Positions 17,991 to 27,105 of a stretch of 64,000 nt of DNA are shown here, one piece after another. Where the stretch lies: positions 186,001 through 250,000 of the forward strand of contig NZ_CADIKK010000004.1 of NCBI RefSeq assembly GCF_902859915.1, written 5' to 3'. A program made the position numbers and the translations under genes. The stretch is from Paraburkholderia ultramafica. Its GTDB lineage: Bacteria > Pseudomonadota > Gammaproteobacteria > Burkholderiales > Burkholderiaceae. The notes beneath the pieces are model-generated. The model had not been told where the DNA came from. It saw only the letters and a program-made list of their open reading frames with translations, and searched no databases. Every line of letters begins with the position of its first letter. Within the stretch, counting starts at the first letter, position 1.

Positions 17991-19406
17991 GTGAACCATC
18001 CCGTGCCGCCGGCGCCGCTGCGCCGGCCGTTTCCCGCCGAACTGCTCGACGCGCTCAAAGCCGCATTCGGCGAGCGCGCCTCGGTTGCCGAAGCCGTACG
18101 CGCCCACCATGGCCGCGACGAATCGCCGTTCGATCCCCAACTGCCCGACGCCGTCGTGTTCGCGCGCACGACCGAAGATGTGCAAACCATCGTCAAACTC
18201 TGCGGCCAGTACGACGTGCCGATCATTCCGTACGGCAACGGTTCGTCGCTCGAAGGACATCTGCTGGCCGTGCAAGGCGGCGTGTCGATCGATCTGTCGG
18301 AAATGAACCGGGTGCTGTCGATCAACGCCGAAGACCTCACCGTCACCGTCGAGCCCGGCATCTCGCGCAAACAGCTGAACGAAGCGCTGCGCGACACCGG
18401 GCTGTTCTTCCCGATCGACCCCGGCGCGGACGCGAGCATCGGCGGCATGTCGGCCACGCGCGCGTCGGGCACCAACGCCGTGCGCTACGGCACGATGCGC
18501 GAGAACGTGCTCGGCTTGACTGTCGTTCTGGCCGACGGCCGCGTCATCAAAACCGGCACACGGGCACGCAAGTCGTCGGCGGGTTATGACTTGACGCGTC
18601 TGTTCGTCGGCTCGGAAGGCACGCTCGGCGTGATCACCGAAATCACCGTACGCCTTTACCCGCAACCGGAAGCGGTATCCGCCGCGGTATGCGCATTCCC
18701 GTCGATGGGCGATGCGGTGCGCGCGGTCATCGAAACGATCCAGATCGGCGTGCCGATCGCGCGCGTCGAATTCGTCGACTCGCTCGCGATCCGCTCGATC
18801 AACCGCCATTCGAATCTGACGCTGCGCGAAGCGCCCACGCTGTTCTTCGAATTCCACGGCACCGAGGCCGGTGTGAAAGAGCAGGCCGAACTGGTCCAGC
18901 AGATCGCCGCGCAGAATGCCGGCGAAGACTTCGAATGGGCAACCCGCCCGGAAGACCGCAGCCGTTTGTGGAACGCGCGTCACAACGCTTACTTCGCGAT
19001 GCTGCAACTGAAGCCCGGCAGCCGCGCCGTCACGACCGACGTCTGCGTGCCGATCTCGCGCCTCGCCGAATGCGTGGTGGAAACGGAGCAGGATCTGCAA
19101 GCGTCGCCGCTGCCCTGCCCGATTGTCGGCCACGTCGGCGACGGCAACTTCCACGTTGCGATCCTCATCGACCCGGACAAGCCGGAAGAACTCGTCGAAG
19201 CCGAGCGTCTGAACCATCGCATCGTGCAACGCGCGCTGCGCATGGACGGCACCTGCACCGGCGAGCATGGCGTCGGCCTGCACAAGATCGGCTTCCTGCT
19301 CGAAGAACACGGCGACGTCGCCGTCGATACGATGCGCTCGATCAAGCACGCACTCGATCCGCGCAATCTGATGAACCCGGGCAAGATTTTCGCTTGGGCG
19401 ACTTAA
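17991..19406 (+). CDS. FAD-linked oxidase, D-lactate dehydrogenase (cytochrome) type
   Basis: A 471-residue flavoprotein of the VAO/GlcD family. The N-terminal PCMH FAD-binding domain shows PIIPYGNGSSLEGH near residue 80 and ASIGGMSATRASGTNAVRYG near residue 150; the C-terminal substrate domain ends with GTCTGEHGVGLHKIG. These features fit bacterial and mitochondrial D-lactate dehydrogenases that pass electrons to cytochrome c or quinone; 2-hydroxyglutarate or another 2-hydroxyacid remains possible. The start is GTG at 17991, with AGGAGA at 17980-17985. A nearby ATG at 17986 is out of frame. It leads the glycolate oxidase genes and is preceded by the palindrome array. Confidence 0.87.
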   Translation: MNHPVPPAPLRRPFPAELLDALKAAFGERASVAEAVRAHHGRDESPFDPQLPDAVVFARTTEDVQTIVKLCGQYDVPIIPYGNGSSLEGHLLAVQGGVSIDLSEMNRVLSINAEDLTVTVEPGISRKQLNEALRDTGLFFPIDPGADASIGGMSATRASGTNAVRYGTMRENVLGLTVVLADGRVIKTGTRARKSSAGYDLTRLFVGSEGTLGVITEITVRLYPQPEAVSAAVCAFPSMGDAVRAVIETIQIGVPIARVEFVDSLAIRSINRHSNLTLREAPTLFFEFHGTEAGVKEQAELVQQIAAQNAGEDFEWATRPEDRSRLWNARHNAYFAMLQLKPGSRAVTTDVCVPISRLAECVVETEQDLQASPLPCPIVGHVGDGNFHVAILIDPDKPEELVEAERLNHRIVQRALRMDGTCTGEHGVGLHKIGFLLEEHGDVAVDTMRSIKHALDPRNLMNPGKIFAWAT

Positions 19407-19494
19407 GGCGTTGTCCGGCGCGGCCGCGTTGCAACGGCAGCCGCGCCGGCTTCGAAACAAGAGCATGGGCGAAAAGCACGAGGAGACAAGTCAC

Positions 19495-20988
19495 ATGAAC
19501 GCACCTGCTGAACTGACGGCTGAAGTACTCGCCCAGCGCCAGCGCGAAGTCGTGCAGGCGCTGATGGCGGTGTTGCCGACCCACTGTCTGTTGTATCGCG
19601 AGGAAGACACCGTCGCCTATGAATGCGACGGCCTCGCAGCCTACCGGCGTCTGCCGCTCGCGGTCGCGCTGCCGGAGACGGAATCGCAGGTGCAACGCAT
19701 CGTGCAGATCTGTCATCGTCTCAATGTGCCGATCGTGCCGCGCGGCGCGGGCACCGGCCTATCCGGCGGCGCGATGCCGATCCGTCACGGCGTGGTGGTG
19801 TCGCTCGCGCGCTTCAGGAAGATCATCGAAGTCGACCCGTATGCGCGAACCGCCACGGTGCAACCGGGCGTGCGCAACCTGTCGATTTCCGACGCGGCGG
19901 CGCCGTATGGCCTGTACTACGCGCCGGACCCGTCGTCGCAGATTGCCTGCACGATCGGCGGCAACGTCTCCGAGAATTCCGGCGGCGTGCATTGCCTCAA
20001 GTACGGCCTCACCGTGCACAACGTGCTGCGCGTTCGCGCCGTGACGATGGAAGGCGAGGTCGTCGAATTCGGCTCGCTCGCGCCGGACGCGCCCGGCCTC
20101 GATCTGCTCGCGGTGCTGATCGGCAGCGAAGGCATGTTCGCCATCGTCACCGAAGTCACCGTCAAGCTGATCCCGAAGCCGCAAACGGCGCAGGTCATCA
20201 TGGCCAGTTTCGACGACGTCGTGAAAGGCGGCGAAGCGGTCGCCGGCATCATCGCCGCGGGCATCATTCCGGCGGGCCTGGAGATGATGGACAAACCCGC
20301 CACGCGCGCGGTCGAGGAATTCGTCAACGCGGGCTACGACCTCGACGCGGCGGCGATCCTGCTGTGCGAATCGGACGGCACGCCCGAAGAAGTCGCCGAC
20401 GAAATCGTGCGCATGACTGCGGTGCTGCGCGAACAGGGCGCCACACGCATCCAGATTTCCCGCTCGGAGGCCGAACGGCTGCGCTTCTGGTCCGGCCGCA
20501 AGAATGCGTTTCCGGCCGCCGGGCGCATTTCACCGGACTACTACTGCATGGACGGCACCGTGCCGCGCCGCAGTATCGGTCCGCTGCTCGCGCGCATCGA
20601 GACGATGGAAAAAACCTACGGCCTGCGCTGCATCAACGTCTTCCATGCCGGCGACGGCAACATGCACCCGCTGATCCTCTTCAACGGCAATGACCAGGAC
20701 GAGTGGCACCGTGCCGAGGCGTTCGGCAGCGACATCCTCGAAACGTGCGTCGAACTCGGCGGCACGGTGACGGGCGAGCATGGCGTCGGCATCGAGAAGA
20801 TCAATTCAATGTGCGTGCAGTTTTCACCCGAAGAGCGCGACACGTTCCACGCGGTCAAGCGAGCGTTCGACGCGCCCGGCCTGCTGAATCCCGACAAGGG
20901 CATTCCCACCCGAGCGCGCTGCGCCGAATACGGCAAGATGCACGTGCGCGGAGGCTTGCTGCCCCACCCCGAGCTACCGCGTTTCTAG
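19495..20988 (+). CDS. glcD: Glycolate oxidase subunit GlcD
   Basis: FAD subunit of the membrane-associated glycolate dehydrogenase, which oxidises glycolate to glyoxylate. The 497-residue product has the PCMH motif PIVPRGAGTGLSGGAMP, the FAD-contact segment IGGNVSENSGGVHCLKYG and the C-terminal GTVTGEHGVGIEKI. ATG at 19495 follows GAGGAGACAAG. It lies 88 bp after the D-lactate dehydrogenase-like gene, to which it is paralogous, and 139 bp before glcE. It needs GlcE and GlcF, both encoded next. Confidence 0.94.
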   Translation: MNAPAELTAEVLAQRQREVVQALMAVLPTHCLLYREEDTVAYECDGLAAYRRLPLAVALPETESQVQRIVQICHRLNVPIVPRGAGTGLSGGAMPIRHGVVVSLARFRKIIEVDPYARTATVQPGVRNLSISDAAAPYGLYYAPDPSSQIACTIGGNVSENSGGVHCLKYGLTVHNVLRVRAVTMEGEVVEFGSLAPDAPGLDLLAVLIGSEGMFAIVTEVTVKLIPKPQTAQVIMASFDDVVKGGEAVAGIIAAGIIPAGLEMMDKPATRAVEEFVNAGYDLDAAAILLCESDGTPEEVADEIVRMTAVLREQGATRIQISRSEAERLRFWSGRKNAFPAAGRISPDYYCMDGTVPRRSIGPLLARIETMEKTYGLRCINVFHAGDGNMHPLILFNGNDQDEWHRAEAFGSDILETCVELGGTVTGEHGVGIEKINSMCVQFSPEERDTFHAVKRAFDAPGLLNPDKGIPTRARCAEYGKMHVRGGLLPHPELPRF

Positions 20989-21071
20989 CGTACGCACAGC
21001 GCATAGCCAGGCCGCTCCGGCGGCGTTTCCCGGTGCCCTACCCTGATTACCCGATGCGGGTCCGCTCCTGG

Positions 21072-21099
21072 TTGCCAGCGAGCCCCCGCCCGGTACAAT
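21072..21099 (+). promoter_or_regulatory. Candidate promoter for glcEF
   Basis: TTGCCA (21072-21077) and TACAAT (21094-21099) are 16 bp apart, 28 bp before the glcE start codon. It suggests that glcE and glcF can be transcribed separately from glcD. Confidence 0.6.
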
Positions 21100-21127
21100 C
21101 AAACGAAACACAACGAAGCAGGACACC

Positions 21128-22216
21128 ATGGAAGAGGACGACATCGTCGCCGTATGGTCGGAACGCGTGCGTTCGGCCAGCGCCGAGGGACGCGCGTTGC
21201 GCATCCGTGGCGGCGGCACCAAAGACTGGTATGGTCAGACGCTGGAAGGTGAGATCCTCGACACGCGCGCTTATCGCGGCATCATTGCGTACGATCCGGC
21301 CGAGCTGGTGATCACCGCGCGGGCGGGCACGCCCCTGCTGGAAATCGAAGCCGCACTCGCCGATCACGATCAGATGCTCGCCTTCGAGCCGCCGCACTTC
21401 GGGCCGCAGGCGACCTTCGGCGGCTGCATCGCCGCCGGCATCGCCGGTCCGCGCCGCCCCGCCGCCGGCGCGGCACGCGACTTCGTGCTCGGCGCGGTCA
21501 TCATGAACGGCCAGGGCCAGACGCTGCGTTTCGGCGGCCAGGTGGTGAAAAACGTCGCCGGTTACGACGTCTCGCGTTTGATGGCCGGCTCGCTCGGCAC
21601 GCTCGGACTGATCCTCGAATTGTCGATCAAGGTGCTGCCGCTGCCGCAGGCCGAAGCCACCCTCAAGTTCGACATGAACGGCACCGACGCGGTCCGTAAG
21701 CTCAACGAATGGGGCGGCCGGCCGCTGCCGATTACCGCGAGCGCGTGGCGTCATGGCACGCTCGCGGTGCGCCTCGGTGGTGCCGAAGCCGCGGTCAAGG
21801 CGGCGCGTACGTCGCTCGGCGGCGAAGTCGTCGATGCGGTCGAAGCGGAACGTTTCTGGGCCGGCCTGCGCGAGCAGACCGATTCGTTCTTCGCGGCCAT
21901 CCCGCCGAAAGCCGCACTCTGGCGTCTCGCGCTGCCGTCGATCACGGAGCCGCTGCAACTGCCCGGCGCGCAGCTGATGGAATGGGGCGGCGGCCAGCGC
22001 TGGTGGATCACCGACACCGACGCGCAAACCGTGCGCATCAGCGCGAAGCAGGCCGGCGGTCATGCGACGATCTTCCGCACCGGCCTCGGCTACGACCGCA
22101 GCGCCGGCGTGTTCACCCCGCTACCCGCACCGCTGATGAAAATCCACCGCGGCCTGAAAAGCGCCTTCGACCCGGCCCGCATCTTCAATCGCGGCCGTCT
22201 CTACTTCGACTTCTGA
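21128..22216 (+). CDS. glcE: Glycolate oxidase subunit GlcE
   Basis: FAD-binding subunit of glycolate dehydrogenase, smaller than GlcD and without the full substrate domain. The 362-residue product begins with a PCMH domain (LRIRGGGTKDWYG, then FGPQATFGGCIAAGIAGPRRP) and includes the conserved VKNVAGYDVSRLMAGSLGTLG. The C-terminus MKIHRGLKSAFDPARIFNRGRLY is the usual flavoprotein end. It lies between glcD and glcF, 8 bp before the glcF start. Confidence 0.93.
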   Translation: MEEDDIVAVWSERVRSASAEGRALRIRGGGTKDWYGQTLEGEILDTRAYRGIIAYDPAELVITARAGTPLLEIEAALADHDQMLAFEPPHFGPQATFGGCIAAGIAGPRRPAAGAARDFVLGAVIMNGQGQTLRFGGQVVKNVAGYDVSRLMAGSLGTLGLILELSIKVLPLPQAEATLKFDMNGTDAVRKLNEWGGRPLPITASAWRHGTLAVRLGGAEAAVKAARTSLGGEVVDAVEAERFWAGLREQTDSFFAAIPPKAALWRLALPSITEPLQLPGAQLMEWGGGQRWWITDTDAQTVRISAKQAGGHATIFRTGLGYDRSAGVFTPLPAPLMKIHRGLKSAFDPARIFNRGRLYFDF

Positions 22217-22224
22217 GTGACGCG

Positions 22225-23451
22225 ATGCAAACCAACCTCGCGGACTTCATTCGCAATACGCCCGATGGCGACGAAGCCGACGCCATTCTGCGCAATTGCG
22301 TGCATTGCGGTTTCTGCACGGCCACCTGCCCGACCTACCAGTTGCTCGGCGACGAACTCGACGGCCCACGCGGGCGCATCTATCTGATCAAGCAGATGGT
22401 CGAAGGCGCGCCGGTCACGCGCAGCACCCAGGTTCACCTCGACCGCTGCCTGACCTGCCGCAACTGCGAAACGACCTGTCCGTCCGGCGTGCAATATGGC
22501 CGGCTGGTCGAAATCGGCCGCAAGCTCACCGAAGAAAAAGTCACGCGTCCGCTCAGTCAGCGGCTGCTGCGCCGGTTGCTCGCGAGCGCCGTGCCGAACA
22601 GCGCGATCTTCACGCCGGCCATGCGTATCGGCCAGCACTTCCGCCGGGTTCTGCCGAAGAAACTGCGCGACAAGGTGCCTGCGCGGCAACGTCCGCTCGA
22701 ATGGCCGACCGCGAAACATCCGCGCAAGATGCTGATGCTGGCGGGTTGCGTGCAGCCGTCGATGATGCCGAACGTCAACATCGCGACCGCGCGGGTGCTC
22801 GATGCGCTCGGCGTCGAAACCTTGATCGCGCCCGACGCCGGCTGCTGCGGCGCGATCCGTCTGCATCTGGGCTACCACGACGAAGCGCTCGACGACCTGC
22901 GCGCCAACATCGACGCATGGTGGCCGTATGTCGAACAGGGCGCCGAGGCGATCGTGATGAACGCGTCCGGCTGCGGCGCGACGGTCAAGGAATACGCGCA
23001 CCTGTTGCGCCACGATCCCGCGTATGCGGAGAAGGCGCGCCGCATCGTCGAATTGACGCGCGACATCGCGGAGATCCTGCCGGAGTTCGAGGAAGCGCTG
23101 ACCACGGTCACGCGCCGCCGCTCGGTGCACACGGTCGCGTTTCATCCGCCCTGCACGCTGCAGCACGGTCAGCAGATACGCGGCAAGGTCGAACATCTGC
23201 TGAGCGCGCTCGGCGTCGAAGTGCGTCTGCCCGCCGACAGTCATCTTTGCTGCGGCTCGGCCGGCACTTACTCGCTGACGCAGCCCAAGCTCTCGTACGC
23301 GCTGCGCGATCAGAAACTCGAACGGCTGCAGGCGCAGGAGCCGCAGGTGATCGTGTCGGCGAACGTCGGCTGCATTGCGCATCTGCAAAGCGGCACGTCG
23401 ACGCCGGTCGCGCATTGGATCGAATTGGTCGAGCACATGCTGTCCGTATAA
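22225..23451 (+). CDS. glcF: Glycolate oxidase iron-sulfur subunit GlcF
   Basis: Carries electrons from the GlcDE flavins to the membrane quinone pool. The 408-residue product has two 4Fe-4S ferredoxin motifs, CVHCGFCTATCP near residue 24 and CLTCRNCETTCP near residue 76, and two CCG cysteine-rich domains (AGCCGAIRLHLG and HLCCGSAGTYS). The start at 22225 lies 8 bp after the glcE stop, so the two are co-transcribed. It completes the set glcD-glcE-glcF. Confidence 0.95.
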   Translation: MQTNLADFIRNTPDGDEADAILRNCVHCGFCTATCPTYQLLGDELDGPRGRIYLIKQMVEGAPVTRSTQVHLDRCLTCRNCETTCPSGVQYGRLVEIGRKLTEEKVTRPLSQRLLRRLLASAVPNSAIFTPAMRIGQHFRRVLPKKLRDKVPARQRPLEWPTAKHPRKMLMLAGCVQPSMMPNVNIATARVLDALGVETLIAPDAGCCGAIRLHLGYHDEALDDLRANIDAWWPYVEQGAEAIVMNASGCGATVKEYAHLLRHDPAYAEKARRIVELTRDIAEILPEFEEALTTVTRRRSVHTVAFHPPCTLQHGQQIRGKVEHLLSALGVEVRLPADSHLCCGSAGTYSLTQPKLSYALRDQKLERLQAQEPQVIVSANVGCIAHLQSGTSTPVAHWIELVEHMLSV

Positions 23452-23490
23452 TCCGGTCATTGCCTCTAGCTGAATTGCCGGTTCCGATCC

Positions 23491-24189
23491 ATGCCCGATC
23501 TGATTCACAACCTCGAAGCGGTGCGGCAGCGCATCGCCGCGGCCGCGCACGCGGCCGGACGCGACGCGCGTTCGGTCATGCTGCTCGCGGTCTCGAAGAC
23601 CTTCCCCGCCGCCGACGTGCGCGCCGCGCACGCCGCCGGCCAGCGCGCGTTCGGCGAGAACTACGTGCAGGAAGCCATCAGCAAGATCGAGACGCTCGCC
23701 GATCTACGCGCATCGCTCGACTGGCATTTCATCGGCCCGTTGCAATCGAACAAGACGCGGCCGGTCGCCGAGCATTTCGACTGGGTGCATTCGGTCGATC
23801 GCCTGAAGATCGCGCAGCGGCTGTCGGAGCAGCGCCCTGAAAACCTGCCGCCGCTGAACGTGTGTCTGCAGGTCAACGTTAGCGGCGAGGCATCGAAAAG
23901 CGGCGTGAGCGTTGCCGAGGCGGTCGAAGTCGCGCGGGCAATCGCCGCGCTGCCGAAACTGAATCTGCGCGGGCTGATGTCGATTCCGGAACCGGCCGGC
24001 GACGTCGACGCGCAACGTGCGCCGCATCGCCAATTGCGCGAGTTGTTCGAGCGTTTGCGTGACGACGGGCTGGAACTCGATACGCTGTCGATGGGCATGT
24101 CGAGCGATCTCGAAGCGGCCGTGCTCGAAGGCGCGACAATCGTGCGAGTCGGCACCGCGATCTTCGGCGCGCGCGATTATTCCAACTGA
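23491..24189 (+). CDS. yggS: YggS family pyridoxal phosphate homeostasis protein
   Basis: A PLP-binding single-domain protein (232 residues) that buffers PLP and affects amino acid pools; no catalytic reaction is established for the family. The PLP lysine is Lys36 in LLAVSKTF, followed by RAFGENYVQEA and HFIGPLQSNK, with SMGMSSDLEAAVLEGATIVRVGTAIFG near the end for phosphate binding. It precedes proC after 48 bp, a widely conserved pair that is probably one operon. Confidence 0.95.
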   Translation: MPDLIHNLEAVRQRIAAAAHAAGRDARSVMLLAVSKTFPAADVRAAHAAGQRAFGENYVQEAISKIETLADLRASLDWHFIGPLQSNKTRPVAEHFDWVHSVDRLKIAQRLSEQRPENLPPLNVCLQVNVSGEASKSGVSVAEAVEVARAIAALPKLNLRGLMSIPEPAGDVDAQRAPHRQLRELFERLRDDGLELDTLSMGMSSDLEAAVLEGATIVRVGTAIFGARDYSN

Positions 24190-24237
24190 CCTTTCCGGGC
24201 CTCCGCGGGCTCTTCACCGAACCTCATTCGGAACATC

Positions 24238-25053
24238 ATGAAAATTGCTTTTATCGGCGGCGGCAACATGGCCGCTGCGTTGATCGGCGGCCTCATCAAG
24301 CGTGGCGTGGCCCCTACTGACCTCTACGCGATCGATCCCAACGAAGAGGCGCGCAAGCGCAATGAGCAGCAATTCGGCATCCGCACCGGCGCGGCCGCGG
24401 ACGGCGCGCTCGCCGCGTACGACGCCGTCGTGCTGGCGGTGAAACCGCAGATCCTGAAGAGCGTCGCCGAAGCGCTGGCGCCGCATCTGCAGGCGTCGCA
24501 ACTGGCGATCAGCATCGTCGCCGGCATTCGCATGGGCGACATGTCGCGCTGGCTGAACGGCCACGGCCGCATCGTGCGCGTGATGCCGAATACGCCGGCG
24601 CTGATCGGCATGGGGGTGACGGGTCTTGTCGCGACCGGCAGCGTCGACGAAGCGGGCCGCGCGCTCGCGTCGCAGGTGCTCGGCGCGGTCGGCGCAACGG
24701 TCTGGTTCGACGACGAAGCGAAGATCGACGCCGTCACCGCGATCTCGGGCAGCGGACCGGCCTACGTGTTCTATTTCATCGAAGCGTTGCAGGAAGCCGC
24801 GCGCCAGCTCGGCATGGATGAAGCGCAAGGCCGCGCGCTGGCTGTCGCGACCTTCACCGGCGCGGCCCAGCTGGCGGCGAATTCCGACGAACCGCCGAGC
24901 GTGCTGCGCGAACGTGTGACGTCGAAGGGCGGCACGACCGCCGCGGCGCTGGCGTCGTTCGACGCAAGCGGCGTCAAGGACGCGATCGTGCGCGGTGCGC
25001 TCGCCGCCGATGCACGCGCGAAGGAAATGGGCGACGAGTTCGGCGAGCAGTAG
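24238..25053 (+). CDS. proC: Pyrroline-5-carboxylate reductase
   Basis: Reduces pyrroline-5-carboxylate to L-proline with NAD(P)H, the last step of proline synthesis. The 271-residue product starts with the Rossmann motif MKIAFIGGGNMAAALIGG and carries SGSGPAYVFYFIEALQEAA near residue 178 and the C-terminal ERVTSKGGTTAAAL signature. It follows yggS closely and is convergent with ubiA, which ends 75 bp away. Confidence 0.96.
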   Translation: MKIAFIGGGNMAAALIGGLIKRGVAPTDLYAIDPNEEARKRNEQQFGIRTGAAADGALAAYDAVVLAVKPQILKSVAEALAPHLQASQLAISIVAGIRMGDMSRWLNGHGRIVRVMPNTPALIGMGVTGLVATGSVDEAGRALASQVLGAVGATVWFDDEAKIDAVTAISGSGPAYVFYFIEALQEAARQLGMDEAQGRALAVATFTGAAQLAANSDEPPSVLRERVTSKGGTTAAALASFDASGVKDAIVRGALAADARAKEMGDEFGEQ

Positions 25054-25127
25054 ACGCGTTTGCGCAGCGCGGGGCGGCGCCTACGGCAGAGAAAACGCCA
25101 AAGCAGCGCAAGCGCCGCGCGCAAGCA

Positions 25128-25991
25128 TTAAAACGAAGCCACCGCGTAATGCGCGGCAATCCCGGCAAACAACGCGCCGCCCAGCCAGTTGTTATGCCGG
25201 AACGCGGCGAAGCACGCCATCCGCTCGCGGTTGCGGATCAGCGTGTAGTGATAGATCGCGCAGCCCACTGCCACCGCCCAACCCAGCCAGTACAGCACGC
25301 CGAAACCGAGCATCACGCCGATGCCGACATAAATCCCCAGCGTCACCGCATAGCACAGCATGATCGCGGCCACGTCGAAGCGGCCGAACGTCAACGCCGA
25401 CGTGCGGATACCGATCTTGATGTCGTCGTCGCGATCGACCATCGCATATTCGGTGTCGTACGCAACCGACCAGAACACGTTAGCCAGCAGCATCACCCAC
25501 GCGAGCATCGGCACGTGGTCCTGAATCGCGGCGAACGCCATCGGAATGCCGAAGCCGAACGCAATGCCGAGATAAGCCTGCGGGATCGCGAAGAAACGCT
25601 TGGTGAACGGATACGAACCGGCGACGAACAGCGCCGCCACCGAGAGTTCCTTGGTCAGCGTATTCAGCGGCAGGATCAGCAGAAATGCCAGCAGCGACAA
25701 ACCGGCGGCCAGCACAACCGCCTCCCATGCCTTGATCTTGCCCGACGTGATCGGACGATTTTCGGTGCGCTTCACGTAGCGGTCGAAATCGCGGTCCGCA
25801 TAGTCGTTGATCGCGCAGCCCGCCGAGCGCATCAGCACCGTGCCCACGGTGAAGATCACCAGCAAAGGCCAGGACGGATGACCGTCGGACGCGATCCACA
25901 GTGCGTTGAGCGTCGGCCACAGCAGCAGCAGGCTGCCGATCGGCTTGTCCATGCGGACGAGGCGCAGATACAGGGGAAGTCGGGCGAGCAT
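25128..25991 (-). CDS. ubiA: 4-hydroxybenzoate octaprenyltransferase UbiA
   Basis: Integral membrane enzyme that attaches the polyprenyl tail to 4-hydroxybenzoate in ubiquinone synthesis. The 287-residue protein is strongly hydrophobic with eight or nine likely membrane helices. The two Asp-rich Mg-diphosphate sites are visible: NDYADRDFD at residues 62-70 and [16 protein letters not shown] near residue 185. Length and start [20 protein letters not shown] are normal for the family. It is convergent with proC; ubiC is not adjacent in this window. Confidence 0.95.
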   Translation of the reverse strand: MLARLPLYLRLVRMDKPIGSLLLLWPTLNALWIASDGHPSWPLLVIFTVGTVLMRSAGCAINDYADRDFDRYVKRTENRPITSGKIKAWEAVVLAAGLSLLAFLLILPLNTLTKELSVAALFVAGSYPFTKRFFAIPQAYLGIAFGFGIPMAFAAIQDHVPMLAWVMLLANVFWSVAYDTEYAMVDRDDDIKIGIRTSALTFGRFDVAAIMLCYAVTLGIYVGIGVMLGFGVLYWLGWAVAVGCAIYHYTLIRNRERMACFAAFRHNNWLGGALFAGIAAHYAVASF

Positions 25992-26114
25992 GGGCGGATT
26001 CGGTGAAGTGCGAAGACGGTGCGGCTATTTTACGGGATGTGCGCGGCACGCAGTTTCCGCACGCGGACACGGCCCGAAAAGGTCGGCCTTCGGTGCGGCT
26101 CGCTCACCGTCACC

Positions 26115-26151
26115 GCAAAAAACAAAGCCTCCCGCACAGGGAGGCTTTGTT
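26115..26151 (-). terminator. Intrinsic terminator downstream of dps
   Basis: A 13 bp perfect stem (AACAAAGCCTCCC at 26121-26133 with 26139-26151, loop of five) is followed, on the minus strand, by a run of T (complement of the A-run at 26117-26122). It lies 63 nt beyond the dps stop codon. On the plus strand it could also act weakly. Confidence 0.88.
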
Positions 26152-26213
26152 CTGATTCAGTGCAACGTCAGCGCCTGAACGAAGCGAGCCGCTCGACCAG
26201 CGGCAACCAATGC

Positions 26214-26708
26214 TTAAGCCAGCATCGAGCGCAGCATCCACGCGGTCTTTTCGTGCGTTTGAATGCGTTGCGTCAGCAGGTCGGCGGTCGGCTCGTCGTT
26301 CGCGGCTTCCGTCGACGGGAAAATCGCGCGTGCGGTACGCACCACGGCTTCCTGGCCTTCCACCAGCTGGCGGATCATTTCTTCCGCGGCCGGCACGCCG
26401 TCCGCTTCCGGAATCGACGACAGCTTCGCGAAATCCTTGTAGCTGCCCGGCGCATGCACGCCCAGCGCGCGAATCCGTTCAGCGATCGAATCGACCGCCA
26501 GCGCCAGTTCGTTGTATTGCGTTTCGAACATCAGGTGCAGCGTGTTGAACATCGGACCCGTGACGTTCCAGTGGAAGTTGTGGGTCTTCAGGTACAGCGT
26601 GTAGGTGTCGGCGAGCAAACGCGACAGACCTTCTGCGATCTTCTTGCGATCCTTGTCGCTGATTCCGATATTGACGTGCTGTACGGCTGCGGCTTCTTTC
26701 TTGGCCAT
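26214..26708 (-). CDS. dps: Dps family ferritin-like DNA-protecting protein
   Basis: Forms dodecamers that oxidise and store iron with peroxide and bind DNA under stress. The 164-residue product has the intersubunit ferroxidase ligands in the E. coli spacing: His46, His58, Glu62 (Asp in E. coli), Asp73 and Glu77, in [19 protein letters not shown] and [14 protein letters not shown] at 26708 has AAAGGAGTC just upstream; a longer frame is less likely. It lies downstream of oxyR and katA on the same strand, which fits peroxide-responsive control. Confidence 0.95.
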   Translation of the reverse strand: MAKKEAAAVQHVNIGISDKDRKKIAEGLSRLLADTYTLYLKTHNFHWNVTGPMFNTLHLMFETQYNELALAVDSIAERIRALGVHAPGSYKDFAKLSSIPEADGVPAAEEMIRQLVEGQEAVVRTARAIFPSTEAANDEPTADLLTQRIQTHEKTAWMLRSMLA

Positions 26709-26861
26709 GATGACTCCTTTGAAGAGTGATACGAACCGGTCGGCAAAGTGACGGCTTGCGGACGGCAAACTCGAAACATCGAACGCTCGACAGTTTAGCC
26801 TGGAAACCCGCTGCGTTCGCGTGACGCGGGGTCACTTGCCGCGTTGAAAGCCTGGCTGCAA

Positions 26862-27023
26862 TCAGCGGCCCAGCGTGTGTTGCAACGCCTGCACGACGAT
26901 CACCGCCAAGCCGCTCGTGACGATCGCGAAGCCGACTGCCTTGCGCAGCAAGAATGCCTGCTGCCGTTGCGCGCCGCGTGCGGCCGGCGAGCCGCCTATC
27001 GTGGCCATCATCATCTGGATCAT
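26862..27023 (-). CDS. Small single-pass membrane protein between katA and dps
   Basis: A 53-codon ORF, not assigned to any family I know. The start ATG at 27023 has GGGAG seven bases upstream. The sequence begins MIQMMMATIGG, has a basic patch (RGAQRQQAFLLRKAV), then one hydrophobic helix GFAIVTSGLAVIVVQAL near residues 31-47. This looks like a small inner-membrane protein. It lies 82 bp after the katA stop and 153 bp before dps, so it may be in the katA transcript. An in-frame extension to 27086 is possible but lacks a good ribosome binding site. Confidence 0.65.
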   Translation of the reverse strand: MIQMMMATIGGSPAARGAQRQQAFLLRKAVGFAIVTSGLAVIVVQALQHTLGR

Positions 27024-27105
27024 GATCGTACTCCCGCGATTCGTATCGGTATCAGCGGGACGCAGATGCGCCCCGCTTTGCTGCATTGCTTCAACTGCTT
27101 GTTGC

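Noticed and set aside
17861..18475. 204-codon minus-strand frame through the repeats
   Set aside because: Its C-terminal end is only the translated repeat and the rest is antisense to the flavoprotein gene.
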